DNA of 64,000 nucleotides. It comes from an uncultured Flavobacteriaceae bacterium. GTDB taxonomy: Bacteria; Bacteroidota; Bacteroidia; Flavobacteriales; Flavobacteriaceae. The stretch lies in assembly GCA_947494695.1 (NCBI GenBank), contig CANLWB010000012.1, positions 62,001 to 126,000 on the forward strand, read 5' to 3'. The notes below the pieces were generated by a model that was given only the letters and a program-made list of their open reading frames with translations, searched no databases and had not been told where the DNA came from. A program made the position numbers and the translations under genes. Below are positions 45,847 to 55,900 of this stretch, in pieces (position 1 is the stretch's first letter; each line of letters starts with the position of its first letter).

Positions 45847-47685
45847 TCAAAAAGGCCAAATCAAAGGCACTAAAATCAAAGACAAAATAAAAAACAATAA
45901 GAGTAAAGGCGCACCAACTTTTACATAATCCATAAATTTATAATCGCCTGCAGCCATAACCATCGCATTGGTAGTTGTACCAACAGGGGTTAAAAAAGCA
46001 GTAGATGCACTAATGGCAACAACAATCATAAATGGCTCGGGCGAAATATTTAAAGACGTGGCGGCTAATATGGCTATTGGTGCCATTAAAACAGCAGTTG
46101 CTGAATTATTAATGGCTTGACTAAAACCAGTAGTTAATAAAAAGATACCACCTAATAGAACAATAGGGTGTATACTTCCCAAATTAGTAACCAAGCTATT
46201 GGCAGCAAGTTCCGCAACACCCGTTTTTTGAAGCGCAATACCCATAGGAATCATTGCTGCAATCATCACCACACTTATCCAACTAATCCCTTTATACGCT
46301 TTTGCCATGGGCACACATCCCGTTAATAAAATAACACCCGCAGAAATCATAGCAGCAATGGCTCCAGGAACAACTTTAAATACGAGTAATGCAATCATTA
46401 GCAACAACATTGCTAATGAAATGTACGATTTATAGGTTAACGTATTTACATCCTTAGACATGCTTTCTGGGTTTCCAGAAATCACTAAATTTTTATAAAC
46501 ACTTTTTAAATGTTCTATACGCTCCCAAGTGCCTCTAATAATAAAGGCATCTCCAGCTTTTACGGCTACGTTTTTATCTTTTAAAGGCTTGTTATTTCTT
46601 GATGCAGCTAATAATTGAATGCCTGCTTGTTCCAAATACAATCCCATAGGTATGTTGTGTCCTAAAAAAAGCGATTTGGGTGTCACAATCATTTCTGCCA
46701 TACCTACTTCTTGATTTATAAACTCATCCTTTAGCTCGTCATTATTATTTTTAAAAGGAATCAAATTGAGTTTAAACTTCAGAATCATTTTATCCACATC
46801 TTCCGTGTTTCCTTTTACAGTAATAATGTCATGATATTGTAAAATGGTATCTGGTGTTGGAAATTCAATATACGGTTTTACACCTTTTACTATATTGGGA
46901 AATCGTCTTCTTAATCTAATTATTGAAACATTGTATTTATTATCAAAATCCCATTCACCAATAGTGGTATTTAGTAAAGGAGACATTGAACGTACTCTTA
47001 AGCGGTAAATATTTTCATCAATGCTATAGTTTTCAATCCATTGATGCATTTCAGAATCTATATTTATTGGCTGATTTTCAGAGGTGTTTTTTGGCAATAA
47101 TTTATAACCAATAAAACGGAAATATAAAATTGAAATAAGGAGTAATGGCAAGCCAATGAGGGCAAATTCAAAAAATGAAAAGGATTCGAACCCATTTTCT
47201 ACTAAAGCATTACTAGCAATAATATTTGGAGGTGTTCCTGTTAATGTTAATAAGCCACCAGTATTTGACCCAAAAGCAACAGGCATTAGTAATTTAGAAG
47301 GTAGTGTGCCCATTTTATATGAGGCAGATACAGTAACTGGTAGTAATGTGGCAACAGTTCCAGTATTGCTTACAAAACCAGACAAAATACCAGAGCCTAA
47401 TGTGACTAATACTAATAGTTTAGGAACACTCTTACCAGCCCATTTTACAAATTTTTGTCCTGCTAATGCTGTCCACCCTGTTTGAGATAGACCTTCACCA
47501 ATAATAAATAGCGAGGCAATCATTATTACTGTAGGGTTACTAAACCCGCTAAGTGTTTCAGAAAGATCTAAAATACCAAATAAAAACAGGCTTAACATGG
47601 ACATAAGGGCTACAATATCTGGTGTGAATTTACCCCAAACGAAGAGTGCTATTGTAATACCCAAAATAATTAAAAGTGTAAGCAT
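45847..47685 (-). CDS. SLC13-family anion transporter with two RCK_C (TrkA-C) domains
   Basis: The 612-aa product has two membrane halves of about five or six spans, separated by a cytosolic segment with two TrkA-C-like domains (about 205-390; PDTILQYHDIITVKGNTEDV and KAGDAFIIRGTWERI). Membrane motifs are SNTGTVATLLPVTVSASYKM and PVGTTTNAMVMAAGDYKF, typical of the DASS/SLC13 fold. Substrates of this RCK-bearing group include sulfate, dicarboxylates or citrate; the substrate here is open. Confidence 0.9.
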   Translation of the reverse strand: MLTLLIILGITIALFVWGKFTPDIVALMSMLSLFLFGILDLSETLSGFSNPTVIMIASLFIIGEGLSQTGWTALAGQKFVKWAGKSVPKLLVLVTLGSGILSGFVSNTGTVATLLPVTVSASYKMGTLPSKLLMPVAFGSNTGGLLTLTGTPPNIIASNALVENGFESFSFFEFALIGLPLLLISILYFRFIGYKLLPKNTSENQPINIDSEMHQWIENYSIDENIYRLRVRSMSPLLNTTIGEWDFDNKYNVSIIRLRRRFPNIVKGVKPYIEFPTPDTILQYHDIITVKGNTEDVDKMILKFKLNLIPFKNNNDELKDEFINQEVGMAEMIVTPKSLFLGHNIPMGLYLEQAGIQLLAASRNNKPLKDKNVAVKAGDAFIIRGTWERIEHLKSVYKNLVISGNPESMSKDVNTLTYKSYISLAMLLLMIALLVFKVVPGAIAAMISAGVILLTGCVPMAKAYKGISWISVVMIAAMIPMGIALQKTGVAELAANSLVTNLGSIHPIVLLGGIFLLTTGFSQAINNSATAVLMAPIAILAATSLNISPEPFMIVVAISASTAFLTPVGTTTNAMVMAAGDYKFMDYVKVGAPLLLLFFILSLILVPLIWPF

Positions 47686-47743
47686 AGATTATAAAAAGAA
47701 ATTAGTTGGACTAAAATAGTTAAAACTAAAGTCTATTCAAATG

Positions 47744-47778
47744 AAAAGAGGTGCGTTTCACATTTTCACACCTCTTTT
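47744..47778 (-). terminator. intrinsic terminator after the 158-aa lipoprotein gene
   Basis: A perfect 10-bp stem AAAAGAGGTG/CACCTCTTTT with a 15-base loop follows the minus-strand gene ending at 47792. It is A/T-flanked on both sides and may act on both strands. Confidence 0.8.
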
Positions 47779-47791
47779 TAAGATCTGTTTT

Positions 47792-48268
47792 TTATTCAAA
47801 TATAACATCACCTGTTTTTAAATTTTCAATATCCTTTTGATTTCTAGTGTTAACAGGAACCTCAATAATTAAGAACGTATCTTCTCCATCAGAATCTTTG
47901 CCTTGATAAAATTTAAAAATGTAAGTTTCTTTTTGTAATGCTCTTACTGGTATAGAAAATGTTGTTTCAGTAATAACTTCATTACAACCAATACCATCAT
48001 CTACATGTACTATGGGGTAAATAAGTCTTGTTGGTCCATCATAAATGTAATCAAACTGGTCATAGTAAAAATAGCAACTATTGGGTAGCGATATGGTTAT
48101 ATTAATTTGGTAAGTACTCCCGTAATTAAATCCATCAGGAAGTTCTGCGTTTATAACACCTGAATACTCTAAGTGGTAGTCGTGGTCGTTATCGTTGTCG
48201 CTGCTGCATGATAATACAGATATAGAAAGAACAACGATTATAATTAATAAATACTTAAATCTTTTCAT
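47792..48268 (-). CDS. hypothetical lipoprotein (158 aa)
   Basis: The product has an SpII signal with lipobox VLSC (KRFKYLLIIIVVLSISVLSC) and then an acidic linker SSDNDNDHDYH. The mature domain is beta-rich (NITISLPNSCYFYYDQFDYI), with paired cysteines that may form a disulfide. It is probably outer-membrane anchored. I do not recognise the family. Its own promoter is visible at 48292. Confidence 0.75.
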   Translation of the reverse strand: MKRFKYLLIIIVVLSISVLSCSSDNDNDHDYHLEYSGVINAELPDGFNYGSTYQINITISLPNSCYFYYDQFDYIYDGPTRLIYPIVHVDDGIGCNEVITETTFSIPVRALQKETYIFKFYQGKDSDGEDTFLIIEVPVNTRNQKDIENLKTGDVIFE

Positions 48269-48291
48269 CTTGTTTTATTTTTAATTCTATT

Positions 48292-48299
48292 CAAATGTA
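48292..48299 (-). promoter_or_regulatory. -7 element TACATTTG for the 158-aa lipoprotein gene
   Basis: On the minus strand TACATTTG matches TAnnTTTG and lies 23 bp before the start codon. It falls inside the short gap after the 43-aa gene. Confidence 0.5.
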
Positions 48300-48324
48300 C
48301 CCGCGCTTTACATTTTTAATGGAT

Positions 48325-48456
48325 TCATTTGAAGTATTTAATGGTTAATAATATTGATTTTATTTTCTCTCTTATTTTAGTGTATCCAAAAACTCCTATT
48401 TGAATTAATGCCGACACTAATACTATGATTTTCACGTATTCTAATAAAATAGTCAT
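48325..48456 (-). CDS. very small membrane protein (43 aa)
   Basis: A clean 44-codon frame on the minus strand encodes a single-span protein: MTILLEYVKIIVLVSALIQI then GVFGYTKIREKIKSILLTIK. The hydrophobic segment followed by a basic, amphipathic tail is typical of regulatory or stress microproteins. It begins 12 bp after the stop of the 62-aa gene, so the two share the repeat-bearing promoter at 48689. No family is recognised. Confidence 0.6.
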   Translation of the reverse strand: MTILLEYVKIIVLVSALIQIGVFGYTKIREKIKSILLTIKYFK

Positions 48457-48468
48457 AACTTCTAGTGT

Positions 48469-48657
48469 TTAGTGTCTCATAGCTACTCCTGCAGCTGTTC
48501 CATATTCTTCTAGCGTTTTGACAAACCCTTTGATAGTGTTTTTGAAACCTATTTTAACTTTTTCAAACGTTGTATATGTTGGTATTTCTCCTATTATAGG
48601 TCTATAAAAATTCTTGTTGAATTGAGCGTTGTTAATTGTTGTGCTTTGAGTTCTCAT
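48469..48657 (-). CDS. small hypothetical protein (62 aa)
   Basis: The 62-aa product has no signal peptide or membrane span; the middle is basic (FEKVKIGFKNTIKGFVKTLE) and could form an amphipathic helix. It is the first gene after a promoter with a Bacteroidetes -7 element and three upstream direct repeats. Its promoter layout matches that of the 46-aa gene at 52606, which supports it as a real and co-regulated gene. Function is unknown. Confidence 0.6.
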   Translation of the reverse strand: MRTQSTTINNAQFNKNFYRPIIGEIPTYTTFEKVKIGFKNTIKGFVKTLEEYGTAAGVAMRH

Positions 48658-48688
48658 ATCTATTTGTGTTTAATGATTATTTATAGTA

Positions 48689-48778
48689 CAAATGTAGCCT
48701 GAAGCAACAGAGGAAATCGGAGCTATTTAAGTGAAGTGACCAAATAATTAGGTGAAGTGATTCTACTTGAAAGTGAAC
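48689..48778 (-). promoter_or_regulatory. promoter with three direct repeats, candidate LytTR operator (site 1)
   Basis: On the minus strand the -7 element TACATTTG (48689-48696) is preceded by three direct repeats of TCACTT type. Read on the plus strand they are AAGTGAAGTGAC (48729), AGGTGAAGTGAT (48750) and GAAAGTGAAC (48769). Cores are spaced 21 and 16 bp. The gap from -7 element to nearest repeat is 32 bp. Spacing of 21 bp between 9-10-bp direct repeats suits LytTR-type regulators, one of which is encoded at 49973. A near-copy stands at 52771. Confidence 0.65.
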
Positions 48779-48866
48779 TTAAAATGTTAGTATGAGGTAA
48801 GTGATATGAGTTGAAGAAAAGGGCTCGTTTTGATGGGCTAACTATAAGGATAAGAATTCAAAAATG

Positions 48867-49937
48867 CTACTCATATTGAAGCGTATCTTCAATACGTGTT
48901 ACGGAATAGATATTTACTGTTCCTTGTTTACCTTTTAGAAGCACATTGCCTTCAAGTACAGATGTTGTCCATGAGTCAATTTCAACGACTTTTAAAAGTT
49001 TCTCTGAAATAAGTAAATCAAATCCTAATCGATTACATTGGTCTTGGATTCTTGAAGCTGTATTTATAGTATCACCATGATATGCAATTTCACGTTTATA
49101 TTCTCCAACTTCTGCAACAGTTATGGCACCACAATTCATACCTGCTTTAAATTCTGGTACTAAACCATAAGTTTTCATATAGTAATCTGTTCTACTATTA
49201 ATTTGGTCTTTAAAAGCATAAAAAGCTAGTATACTTTTAGCGTTTTTAAGGCCTTCTTTATACGGCCAAGTTAATACCGCTTCATCTCCTACATATTGAT
49301 AAATAGAAGCTTTATATTTATTAACTATAGCTAAATCATAAAAACAGTCTTGAAGGAGTTTGCTATATTTTATATGCCCTAATTTTTCAGCAATTGTGGT
49401 AGAGTTTCTAAGGTCTAAAAACATGAAAATAAGCTCTTTCTCTTTTGGAGTATAGAATTCTCCTGAAATAAATTTAATCAAATTGCCTTCACCTAGCATT
49501 AAATTAATATTGAGAAAAAGGCTTATAAAGAAGTTAACTGCTATAGTATAGATAAAGCTTACCCAAATGACAGGTAATTGAATAAACTCTGATAATTTAA
49601 AAGTAATGTCTACAAATATTTCAATCTTAACAAATAAATAAAATATAAATACATAAAACCCAATAGCAGATATAATTTGTAGTATAAGTGCAAATACCAA
49701 TAACTTAGATAATGAAATACGTTTTCTAACCAATTTTTCAAGGAAAATATGGAGTGTGCCGTAAAGTAACCCTTGGGTTATCCATGCTATAATGAATATA
49801 AAAAATATATTGGAGAAAGAATCCTCCATATAAGGGATGTTAACGTCCTGAGATCCTCGAAGGAGTTGCCAGACGAGGCTCGCTATTAACCAACCTATGA
49901 TATAATCCCGTAATATTTTATAATGTCTAGATTTCAA
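48867..49937 (-). CDS. class III adenylate/guanylate cyclase with membrane domain
   Basis: The 356-aa product has four N-terminal membrane spans (residues about 12-145) and a C-terminal class III nucleotide cyclase domain (about 168-335). Metal-binding Asp175 (FMFLDLRNST) and Asp218 (YQYVGDEAVL) are present, as is GDTINTASRIQ with transition-state Asn and Arg. It probably makes cAMP, though the substrate-specifying residues were not resolved. It is 35 bp downstream of the LytTR regulator on the same strand, suggesting one operon. Confidence 0.9.
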   Translation of the reverse strand: MKSRHYKILRDYIIGWLIASLVWQLLRGSQDVNIPYMEDSFSNIFFIFIIAWITQGLLYGTLHIFLEKLVRKRISLSKLLVFALILQIISAIGFYVFIFYLFVKIEIFVDITFKLSEFIQLPVIWVSFIYTIAVNFFISLFLNINLMLGEGNLIKFISGEFYTPKEKELIFMFLDLRNSTTIAEKLGHIKYSKLLQDCFYDLAIVNKYKASIYQYVGDEAVLTWPYKEGLKNAKSILAFYAFKDQINSRTDYYMKTYGLVPEFKAGMNCGAITVAEVGEYKREIAYHGDTINTASRIQDQCNRLGFDLLISEKLLKVVEIDSWTTSVLEGNVLLKGKQGTVNIYSVTRIEDTLQYE

Positions 49938-49972
49938 ATTAAATCATTGATAGTTAAGCGTTTTTAGTGAGC

Positions 49973-50734
49973 CTAATTATTTATCCAATTTTTTATTTCG
50001 GAAGATTTGGCTTTGCTTATTGAAATGCGCTCTTTAGATGGCGGATTTACATTAATAATTAGTTTTCCATTAAAGTAGAATTTTATATTCTGTATCGCAT
50101 TTCTATTAAGTATAAATTGCCTGTTTGCTCTATGAAAATTATACGGGTCTAATTCGTTTTCAATGTCTTCTAGTTTTTTATCTATTATGTAAGTTTGATT
50201 TTTAAATGTCATAGCTTGTACAATACTGCTTTCAATATAGAAATAGGCTATATCTTCTACTTTAACAGGAATTAATTCATCTCTCTGATGTACTAAAAAT
50301 GTAGTTCTGAAAACCTGATTTTTAGATTGCATTAATTGTACTAATTGTTGGATGTTATCATAAGAGATTGTGTCAATTTTGGCATTAGTTTTAAACTTTT
50401 TAATTGAGTGACTTAATTCTTCCTCATCAATTGGCTTTAAAAGATAATCAATGCTATTTAACTTGAATGCTTTTAAAGCATATTGATCATAAGCTGTTGT
50501 GAATATTATGGGGATATTGATAGTTACCTGTTCAAAAATTTCAAATGAAATACCATCAGAAAGATGTATATCCATAAAAACTAAAACGGCTTCACTTGGA
50601 TTAGAAAAATAATCGATGGTCGATTTCACAGAATCCAGAACAGTTAGTATCTCTATGCTAGGATCTATATTATTTATTAAGTAAGTGAGTTGTTCACTTG
50701 CTGCTAATTCATCTTCTACAATAACTACTTTCAT
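49973..50734 (-). CDS. LytTR-family response regulator
   Basis: The 253-aa product has an N-terminal receiver domain (acidic pair in VEDE, phospho-acceptor Asp55 in VFMDIHLSD, Lys in LLKPIDEEEL) and a C-terminal LytTR DNA-binding domain (about 150-250; PVKVEDIAYFYIESSIVQAM, NFHRANRQFILNRNAI). LytTR proteins bind pairs of direct repeats. It overlaps no gene, being 5 bp after the LytS-type kinase. The two repeat-bearing promoters at 48689 and 52771 flank it and are its likely targets. Confidence 0.95.
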   Translation of the reverse strand: MKVVIVEDELAASEQLTYLINNIDPSIEILTVLDSVKSTIDYFSNPSEAVLVFMDIHLSDGISFEIFEQVTINIPIIFTTAYDQYALKAFKLNSIDYLLKPIDEEELSHSIKKFKTNAKIDTISYDNIQQLVQLMQSKNQVFRTTFLVHQRDELIPVKVEDIAYFYIESSIVQAMTFKNQTYIIDKKLEDIENELDPYNFHRANRQFILNRNAIQNIKFYFNGKLIINVNPPSKERISISKAKSSEIKNWINN

Positions 50735-50739
50735 GGTAA

Positions 50740-51795
50740 TTAATTTAAAGAAAGTTTGACTTTAAAGGTGTTATTTTTGTTACTTATTGTTATGTGCTTC
50801 TTTTTTAGAGCATAATACCGCTTATTAAGGTTTGATAAACCGTTTCCTGTTCCAGTAGCTAAACTTTTTCTGGGTCTTATTTCATTTTCAATAATTATGA
50901 ACGCATCTTCGGAATATATATTAACTTGAAGTGGGTTCTCTTCTGATATTTCATTGTGTTTAATGGCATTTTCAACTAACAACTGAAGCGCTAAAACGGG
51001 CACTTCTTTTTTTATCCATTTTTCATGAATATTATAAGTAATGTTAAAACGATTACGATATCTTGTTTTTATTAAATGTATATAACTACTTAAAAACTCA
51101 AGCTCTTCTTCTATAGATACTAAATCTCGTTCACTACTTTGTAATATATAACGATACATGGAGGAGAGTTTGTTTATAAAGTTGGTCGCATCTTTGTTTT
51201 CTTTGACTAAAGCGCTTAATGAGTTTAGTGAATTGAATAAAAAGTGGGGATTAACTTGATTTTTTAATGCCATCAATTCATTTTGTAAGCTTTGTTGTTT
51301 TAAAGCTTCTTGCTCTATCAATTTTTCTTTTAAGCTCATTTGATACCTTAAAATTCTAGCGATAAATATGATTATTATTGCTATAATAAAATATACGAAG
51401 TAGGTTAACCCTTGTTCTTCTGAAACCATTGATTCTCCTACTAACCTTGGGTACAAAAAGAAGAATAAATGTAATAAAGCGAAGTATAAAGCAATATTAA
51501 TTATGATAGTTGTTAACCCTCTTAGTACGCTTTGAAATTTTGAATAAAAATATTTAGTGTTTGCATTAAACTCTAATAACAACCAAGAAAAAAAGGTAAA
51601 CCATAAAAACCGAAAGAGTATATCTTTTACAGAAGCCGTAGTGAAAGCAGTTGATAGGTCATCTACAATATCAAATATAATTAAGATTCTAGGAGAGGTT
51701 AAAAGTGTTGATATAATAAATGCTATACCTAGTAAAACGTTTTGCTTTATAAATTTGGTCGTCAAAATGGTTATAGTGTTATTGATGAAGAACAT
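50740..51795 (-). CDS. LytS/YehU-type sensor histidine kinase
   Basis: The 351-aa product has four membrane spans (about 15-150), a short coiled coil (about 155-178) and a His_kinase domain with the phospho-acceptor His184 in QVNPHFLFNSLNSL. A HATPase domain ends it (LALQLLVENAIKHNEIS; GTGNGLSNLNKRY). It lacks an extracytoplasmic sensor domain, so the signal may be membrane-borne. It is 5 bp from its regulator and forms a classic two-component pair. Confidence 0.95.
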   Translation of the reverse strand: MFFINNTITILTTKFIKQNVLLGIAFIISTLLTSPRILIIFDIVDDLSTAFTTASVKDILFRFLWFTFFSWLLLEFNANTKYFYSKFQSVLRGLTTIIINIALYFALLHLFFFLYPRLVGESMVSEEQGLTYFVYFIIAIIIIFIARILRYQMSLKEKLIEQEALKQQSLQNELMALKNQVNPHFLFNSLNSLSALVKENKDATNFINKLSSMYRYILQSSERDLVSIEEELEFLSSYIHLIKTRYRNRFNITYNIHEKWIKKEVPVLALQLLVENAIKHNEISEENPLQVNIYSEDAFIIIENEIRPRKSLATGTGNGLSNLNKRYYALKKKHITISNKNNTFKVKLSLN

Positions 51796-51937
51796 AACTA
51801 ATATAGTTAAAATTAATGTAAGTAAATTGTATAATTTTAGCTGATTATGAATGAAATTAAAAACTGCCAGCGGGGTATGAGTATTTCAATAATCTCTGGT
51901 AGTCAAACTAACCAACCAAATTAACTATGCATGAAAA

Positions 51938-52591
51938 TTATTTTATCAATTTTTTTATTATTTGTTTTGAAAAATCTTTAGAAATTGTTCCTAACGACTT
52001 AGGGTTGTCAATCTCTGTCATTATAACTGATATTAATTGTTCGCTATCAGTTTTTGTTAAATCGTAAATTACAGTTTCGAGAATGTATTTTTTACCTGTA
52101 TATGTAATGGTGTTTTCAGGTTCAGATTTTACATGAATACTATTGTAGTAACGATAGAATGTACCGTTAGGCCCTCTAAAGTATGTGGGAAAATAAAGTG
52201 TTGAGTAACTACCACCAGTTGTTTCTGTTCTGGTATATTCTTGAGTATCTTTTAAAGTATTAAGAATAATTATGTCTACGCCTTTATTTTTCAAATCCTC
52301 AACGATTTTTTGCACTTCATTTTCGTTAAGTTTTACCTCAGTATCAATTTTTGGAAAAACGGTTAAGCTTTCCATAGAATTGAGACCATGTTCTCTTAAT
52401 TTGTTTACAAGGTCACTCTCAAACTGACTTCTAACAATATTGTCATCCGTTTTACTTATTACCATGATGCGCTTATCACTTAAATTGAGCTCTTTTGAAT
52501 GGTTCCAAGTACTAACAACTTTGACAGTTGAACAACTTGTAACTATAACAATTAGTATTAATATGCTCAGAATTTTGTTTATTGTTTTCAT
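51938..52591 (-). CDS. lipoprotein, member B of a paralogous pair
   Basis: The 217-aa product has lipobox VTSC (KTINKILSILILIVIVTSC) and then STVKVVSTWNHS, RIMVISKTDDNIVRSQFESD, VFPKID, KNKGVDIIILNTLKDTQ. It shares these blocks with the lipoprotein at 41363, so the two are diverged paralogs. The middle is longer and contains a YFPTYFRGPNGTFYRYYNS insert not seen in member A. It is 14 bp downstream of the 46-aa gene and is therefore probably under the repeat-bearing promoter at 52771. Confidence 0.8.
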   Translation of the reverse strand: MKTINKILSILILIVIVTSCSTVKVVSTWNHSKELNLSDKRIMVISKTDDNIVRSQFESDLVNKLREHGLNSMESLTVFPKIDTEVKLNENEVQKIVEDLKNKGVDIIILNTLKDTQEYTRTETTGGSYSTLYFPTYFRGPNGTFYRYYNSIHVKSEPENTITYTGKKYILETVIYDLTKTDSEQLISVIMTEIDNPKSLGTISKDFSKQIIKKLIK

Positions 52592-52605
52592 GATTTCTAG
52601 TGTAT

Positions 52606-52746
52606 TTATATAAACATATGCGTGTTATTTGTAGTATCGTTATTAATTAAATTTAATCTTGTTGAGATATGATTTTTAGAATGTTTTATGTTTAAAAACC
52701 GTCTTACAAAACTCCATTTCTTTAGAATTGATTTTAACTTTTTCAT
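52606..52746 (-). CDS. very small basic protein (46 aa)
   Basis: A 47-codon frame on the minus strand encodes MKKLKSILKKWSFVRRFLNI followed by KHSKNHISTRLNLINNDT. The N-terminal half is strongly basic and amphipathic, so it may bind membranes or nucleic acid. It lies 24 bp from a TACATTTG -7 element and 14 bp before the lipoprotein start. The promoter layout matches that of the 62-aa gene, which supports expression. It could be a leader rather than a functional protein. Confidence 0.55.
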   Translation of the reverse strand: MKKLKSILKKWSFVRRFLNIKHSKNHISTRLNLINNDTTNNTHMFI

Positions 52747-52770
52747 GACGTTATTGTTTAAATTCTTATA

Positions 52771-52860
52771 CAAATGTATACCACGCCTAAAGGCAGAATC
52801 ATGACTTTTTAAGTGAAGCGACTAAAATCTAAAGTGAAGTGTTTTATATTGAAAGTGAAC
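52771..52860 (-). promoter_or_regulatory. promoter with three direct repeats, candidate LytTR operator (site 2)
   Basis: The -7 element TACATTTG (52771-52778, minus) is preceded by repeats read on the plus strand as AAGTGAAGCGAC (52811), AAAGTGAAGTGT (52831) and GAAAGTGAAC (52851). Core spacings are 21 and 16 bp and the gap to the -7 element is 32 bp, exactly as at 48689. Sequence between the repeats differs, so the match is not simple recent duplication. It controls the 46-aa gene and lipoprotein B. Confidence 0.65.
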
Positions 52861-52930
52861 CGTATTTAAAGTTCAAGTAACCCATTTGTGATTTTAAAAG
52901 AAAGGTAGAAATCTGAAGATTGAGTATGAG

Positions 52931-55900
52931 TTATTTGAGAGAAAAAGCTTTCTTTCTGTAATAAGCTAACACAGATACAATGATTACTATAACAATTAAA
53001 ACGTAAATGAATGTTGGTATGGGTAAGGGGTCTCCAGCAGCGTAACTATGTAAACCAGATAAATAATAATTAACGCCAAAGGATGTCATGATAATAGAGC
53101 CAAATGCGAAGACACTAGCCGTATTTAGTACATAGGAGCTTTTTAACTTCGGAATAAGTCTAAGGTGTAAAACAATAGCATAGATTATAATACTAATTAA
53201 AGCCCAAGTTTCTTTTGGGTCCCAAGCCCAATAACGCCCCCAAGATTCATTTGCCCATATACCTCCTAAAAATGTGCCTACAGCTAACACGAATAAACCG
53301 ATGGTCATTGAGATTTCGTTGATATACGTAAGCTCTTTAATTCTGATATCAATTTCTTTCTTTGTCTTTGCTGTTTTAAAAATCATGAGCAATAATGCCA
53401 TGAAACCTAATACAGCAGAAAGTGCTAAAGGCGCATAACTACTTACAATGGTAGCTACATGAATTTTTAACCAAAACGATTTTAATACGGGCATTAAATT
53501 GGTTATTTCTGGACTTAACCAATCTAAGTAACTTACAAATAATAAAGCCCCTGAAAACAGCGTGGAAAGTGGTAATGCAAAATCAGATTTTCTAAACGTC
53601 ATTAATCCACAGAGTAGTAATACCCAAGATACAAATACCAACATTTCATAGCCGTTACTCCAAGGTGCGTGTTGTGCTATATACCATCTTAGGATTATGT
53701 TTCCTGTAAATAGAAGGAAGCTAGTAAGGGTTATAATGATAAAGCTATTCCAAAGAAATTCAATTGCTTTTTTCTTAGTGAAAATTTTAGTTATAGCTAA
53801 AACTAAAAGAATAGCTCCCAAAGTAAAAAACACCTGAAACAACCAAAAGTTTAGATTGAGTTGATTATACCATAATTCTGCTTCAATACGCTTTCTACTT
53901 GGTATAATGTCCTTTCCTAAAACATCTTGGAATGTTTTAATATAGCCTAATTTTTCACTAGCATCTACCCAATTTTTAGTAGTAACATCTTTAAAATAGG
54001 TTGGTATAATTTGTTTAGCAAATGTACCATCTTCAGCAGGGAAATCTTGAAAATGATGTGTCTGACTATGCCATTTATTATTTTCATCATTGCTATTAGG
54101 AAATACTTTTAAATAGTTCCCAGAAAATACGTTGTAAAGAATATTGAAACGCTCATCTACTTTTAAAACCTCTTTATCCAATTCGCTCCGCTCTCCAGGT
54201 TTCCTTTTATTAGCCTGTTCAACAGCTTGTCCAAATAAATACTTCCCTTTATCATCTAATAAACCTACAAAAGCGACCAAACCATCCTCACTTATTTCTA
54301 AATCTTTGAAGAGTTCGCCTCCTTTTTTAGGGTCCACTTTTATAAGCGGGATATATTGCCAAACATTTGATGCAGATTGCATTGCCAAAAATGCCTGATT
54401 TGCACTAAAACGAATACTTTCTCCATCTTGTGTAAATTTGAAATAAGGCTTACGTGATAGTTTTCTTAAAAACTCGGAGGCCAGAGTATTCATTGGTTTT
54501 ATACGTCCGTCTAAATCTTGAACCATTAAACGACCAAACAATTCTGCGTGTTGTACATCTATATGCTGTTGGGCTATAGTTTGTAAATCAATTTTTAGTG
54601 TTTTACTGTTTTCATTTTGAGCAAAAGAGGTATTTGAAAGGCTAAAGAAGAGTAGGAGTATTAGAGCATTTTTTAGTTTCAGTTTTTTTAATTTCTTATT
54701 GATTAATGTGAAACGAGATGCTTTTCCAAAGAGGGTAAAAAACATGCCTATCATCATTAAAAAATAACCCAAATAAGTAATATTTGTGCCAATAGCATCA
54801 TGATTAACGGCTAATACGGTTCCTAATTCGTCCGTGTCATAACTGGCTTGAAAAAAACGATAGCCTTTGTAATCCAATACATTATTCATGAAAATGCGAT
54901 GTGGTGTTTCTGTGTCATTATCAAGAACTTTAACCTCACTTGCGTATGCAGATGGACTTGTTGATCCAGGATAGCGCTCTAATTGAAAATCGTCTAAATG
55001 AATTGAAAAAGGTATAGTTATAGCTTCTGCACCATAGGATAGCGATACTTTAATATTGTCAATGTCTACATTGTGTGTTGTTGGTAAAAAGCCTTCACGA
55101 TATAGTAATGTTGCTTTTTTTAGGGTTTCGTTTACTTGAATATTTACAACTAAAGCATCATCTTTTTGTTCATCGTTATCTTTTGGTTTTTCAGAGGCAC
55201 TTACAAGTGCTATTTCTGCTTTTGGATGATAAGAAAGTGGTACAAAAGACGCATCACCATCACGATATAATGTTCGTAACGACATGGTTTGTAAACTATC
55301 TTTTTTTATGGTTCCAGCTATTTCGGTAGCCATCACAAACGTGTTTAAATTTCGAGGAGATAGAATGCTAAAAACACCATCGTTTTCAATAATATTGATA
55401 ACATCAGGTGCATCAACTTCAAAGCCTACTTTGTGCTTATGCGCGCCAATGGCCTCAACTTCTCCTTTTTCTAAAAACACAGTTTCCCTTCCATTTCCTG
55501 CTGAAACGACCATTTGAATCATAGCCTTTCCATGTTCAGCATCGTCCTTTATTTCTGGTATAGCATCTGCAACAAATTCATTATAAGAGATTTTAATTGG
55601 TCTAGTGTTGAATTCTGTAGTAATACTAAAATCGTTATCACTTAATGGAGAAAAATTAAGCTGCTTTTTAATGGTTTTTGTAGTCGTACCATCTGATAGA
55701 TGCACATGAAGGTAATTATTGTCGGATACAATAATATTAGACGATGCACCTTCACGAATTCTCATAACCCCACCATAAGACGCGTAGCGTGTAATACTGG
55801 CGCCAATTAATATGACAATAAAGGCCAAATGAAACATAAGCAAGGCCCATTTTTCTAAACGCCAAAGTTTATATTTATAAATATTCATTATAAAACAAAT

